A stretch of DNA of 6,205 bases from Acetobacteraceae bacterium (lineage in GTDB: Bacteria > Pseudomonadota > Alphaproteobacteria > Acetobacterales > Acetobacteraceae): assembly GCA_030039695.1 (NCBI GenBank), contig JASHVB010000874.1, positions 1-6,205 of the forward strand, read 5' to 3'. Made by a program: the position numbers and the translations under genes. Of this stretch, positions 5,451-6,205 are shown piece after piece (position 1 is the first letter of the stretch; each line of letters starts with the position of its first letter). The notes beneath the pieces were generated by a model that searched no databases, was not told the origin of the DNA, and worked only from the letters and a program-made list of their open reading frames with translations.

Positions 5451-6205
5451 TCAGTGCGCCCCCGCCGCTGAGGCAGCGCCTTTGCGAAGCAAGGCAACCG
5501 CCAGGACGGCAGCCACCAGCATGACTCCAAGCAATGCGAAGGCATCGGCGTACGCCATCAGCGTTGCCTGCGCGCGAATTGTTTCCCCGATTGCGATGAT
5601 GGCACGATGCATGGCCTCACCGGGATCTGGAACGCCGTGGTCGATGAAGTACTGCCGCAAGCTCGCCAAGCGGCTGACCGTCGCCGGCTGCAACATCGAG
5701 ACATGCGCATTGATGACGAAGGAATGGTACTGCTCTCGCTTGGTGACGAAGGTTTCGATGGCCGCGGTACCCACCGCGCCGCCGAGATTGCGCAGCATGT
5801 TGAACAAACCGGAGGCCGCGCCTGCCTCGCTGGGCTGGATTCCGACCATCGCGACGGCGGAGAGCGGCGTCATCACCAAGGCCTGGCCGAAGGCGCGCAC
5901 CACGTCAGGCACGAATAGCTGTGGGCCGCTGTAATTCGCGTCGAGATGAATGTTCATAAAACAGCTTGAGGCAAATATCAGCAGACCGATCACGACGAGG
6001 CGGCGCGCATCGAATTTGCCCATCAAGAACGGCACCAGTGGGATGATGAACAACTGGGGAATACCGGTCCAGGCCATGACTTCGCCGCTCTGCTGCGCAT
6101 CAAAGCCCTGCGATACCGCCAAGTACTGCGGCAGCAGATAGGCGGAGCCATAGAGCGCGAATCCCAGCAGAAAGTTCGCAAGCGTCCCGAAGCCGAAGCT
6201 ACGCC
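5451..6205 (-). CDS. DHA2-family MFS drug exporter (EmrB/QacA type), C-terminal part
   Basis: The C-terminal 250 residues of an inner-membrane proton-driven drug exporter of the 14-TM DHA2 group; the N-terminal half lies beyond the right edge. The frame stays open to the edge, so the TTG at 6122 is an internal Leu codon and not a start. In the visible part: ANFLLGFALYGSAYLLPQYLAV (9-30) forms a TM segment, with the LYGSxYLLPxYL pattern typical of EmrB-like pumps. GIPQLFIIPLVPFLMG (47-62), LVVIGLLIFASSCFMN (69-84) and the stretch through LVMTPLSAVAMVGI (about 100-122) are further segments. GLFNMLRNLGGAVGTA (132-147) is the conserved late motif, then a soluble loop, then the last TM (about 217-239). 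The end is a short Ala-rich tail. EmrB works with the membrane-fusion protein EmrA and an outer-membrane channel; an emrA-like gene would be expected upstream, outside the window. Drug specificity cannot be read. Confidence 0.96.
   Translation of the reverse strand, partial: RSFGFGTLANFLLGFALYGSAYLLPQYLAVSQGFDAQQSGEVMAWTGIPQLFIIPLVPFLMGKFDARRLVVIGLLIFASSCFMNIHLDANYSGPQLFVPDVVRAFGQALVMTPLSAVAMVGIQPSEAGAASGLFNMLRNLGGAVGTAAIETFVTKREQYHSFVINAHVSMLQPATVSRLASLRQYFIDHGVPDPGEAMHRAIIAIGETIRAQATLMAYADAFALLGVMLVAAVLAVALLRKGAASAAGAH

Noticed and set aside
6120..6122. TTG at 6122 as the start of a 223-residue transporter
   Set aside because: The same frame continues to the window edge with typical DHA2 sequence (LYGSAYLLPQYL), so the codon is an internal Leu.

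Overview
The window is GC-rich and holds five recognisable protein-coding genes. I found no rRNA, tRNA, CRISPR array, insertion sequence or phage gene. The gene set (FixJ-type receiver, GYD-domain protein, EmrB-type DHA2 efflux pump with an AraC regulator, and a possible FNR/FixK-type operator) fits an alphaproteobacterium, perhaps of the Bradyrhizobium/Rhodopseudomonas kind. That placement is inferred from family resemblance and is not proven.

Layout: (1) 32-1927, plus strand: a large secreted FAD-dependent oxidase of the VAO/BBE family, with a twin-arginine signal and the His and Cys positions expected for bicovalently bound flavin. (2) 1928-2300: intergenic, with a small hairpin just after the oxidase. 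(3) 2301-2669, minus strand: a stand-alone receiver-domain response regulator, preceded by a TTG-N8-CAA dyad. (4) 2670-3457: long gap with no convincing gene. (5) 3458-3790, minus strand: a GYD-domain protein with a clear ribosome-binding site. (6) 3791-4578: a second long gap with no convincing gene. (7) 4579-5190, minus strand: an AraC-family regulator. (8) 5191-5450: gap with palindromic elements upstream of that regulator. (9) 5451-6205, minus strand: the C-terminal half of an EmrB/QacA-type 14-TM MFS drug exporter that runs off the right edge.

Functional reading: the exporter and the AraC regulator lie in the same orientation and probably form an efflux/regulation module. The receiver, the GYD protein and the oxidase look like separate, singly transcribed genes, and no shared pathway is evident. 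About 2.2 kb (roughly a third) of the window lies outside recognised genes, which is high for a bacterial chromosome and suggests an accessory or decaying region. I do not see a clear undescribed system. The best leads are the fungal-like architecture and Tat export of the flavoprotein, the AGG-AGG codon pair in its signal, the operator-like dyad before the orphan receiver, and the two long unexplained gaps.
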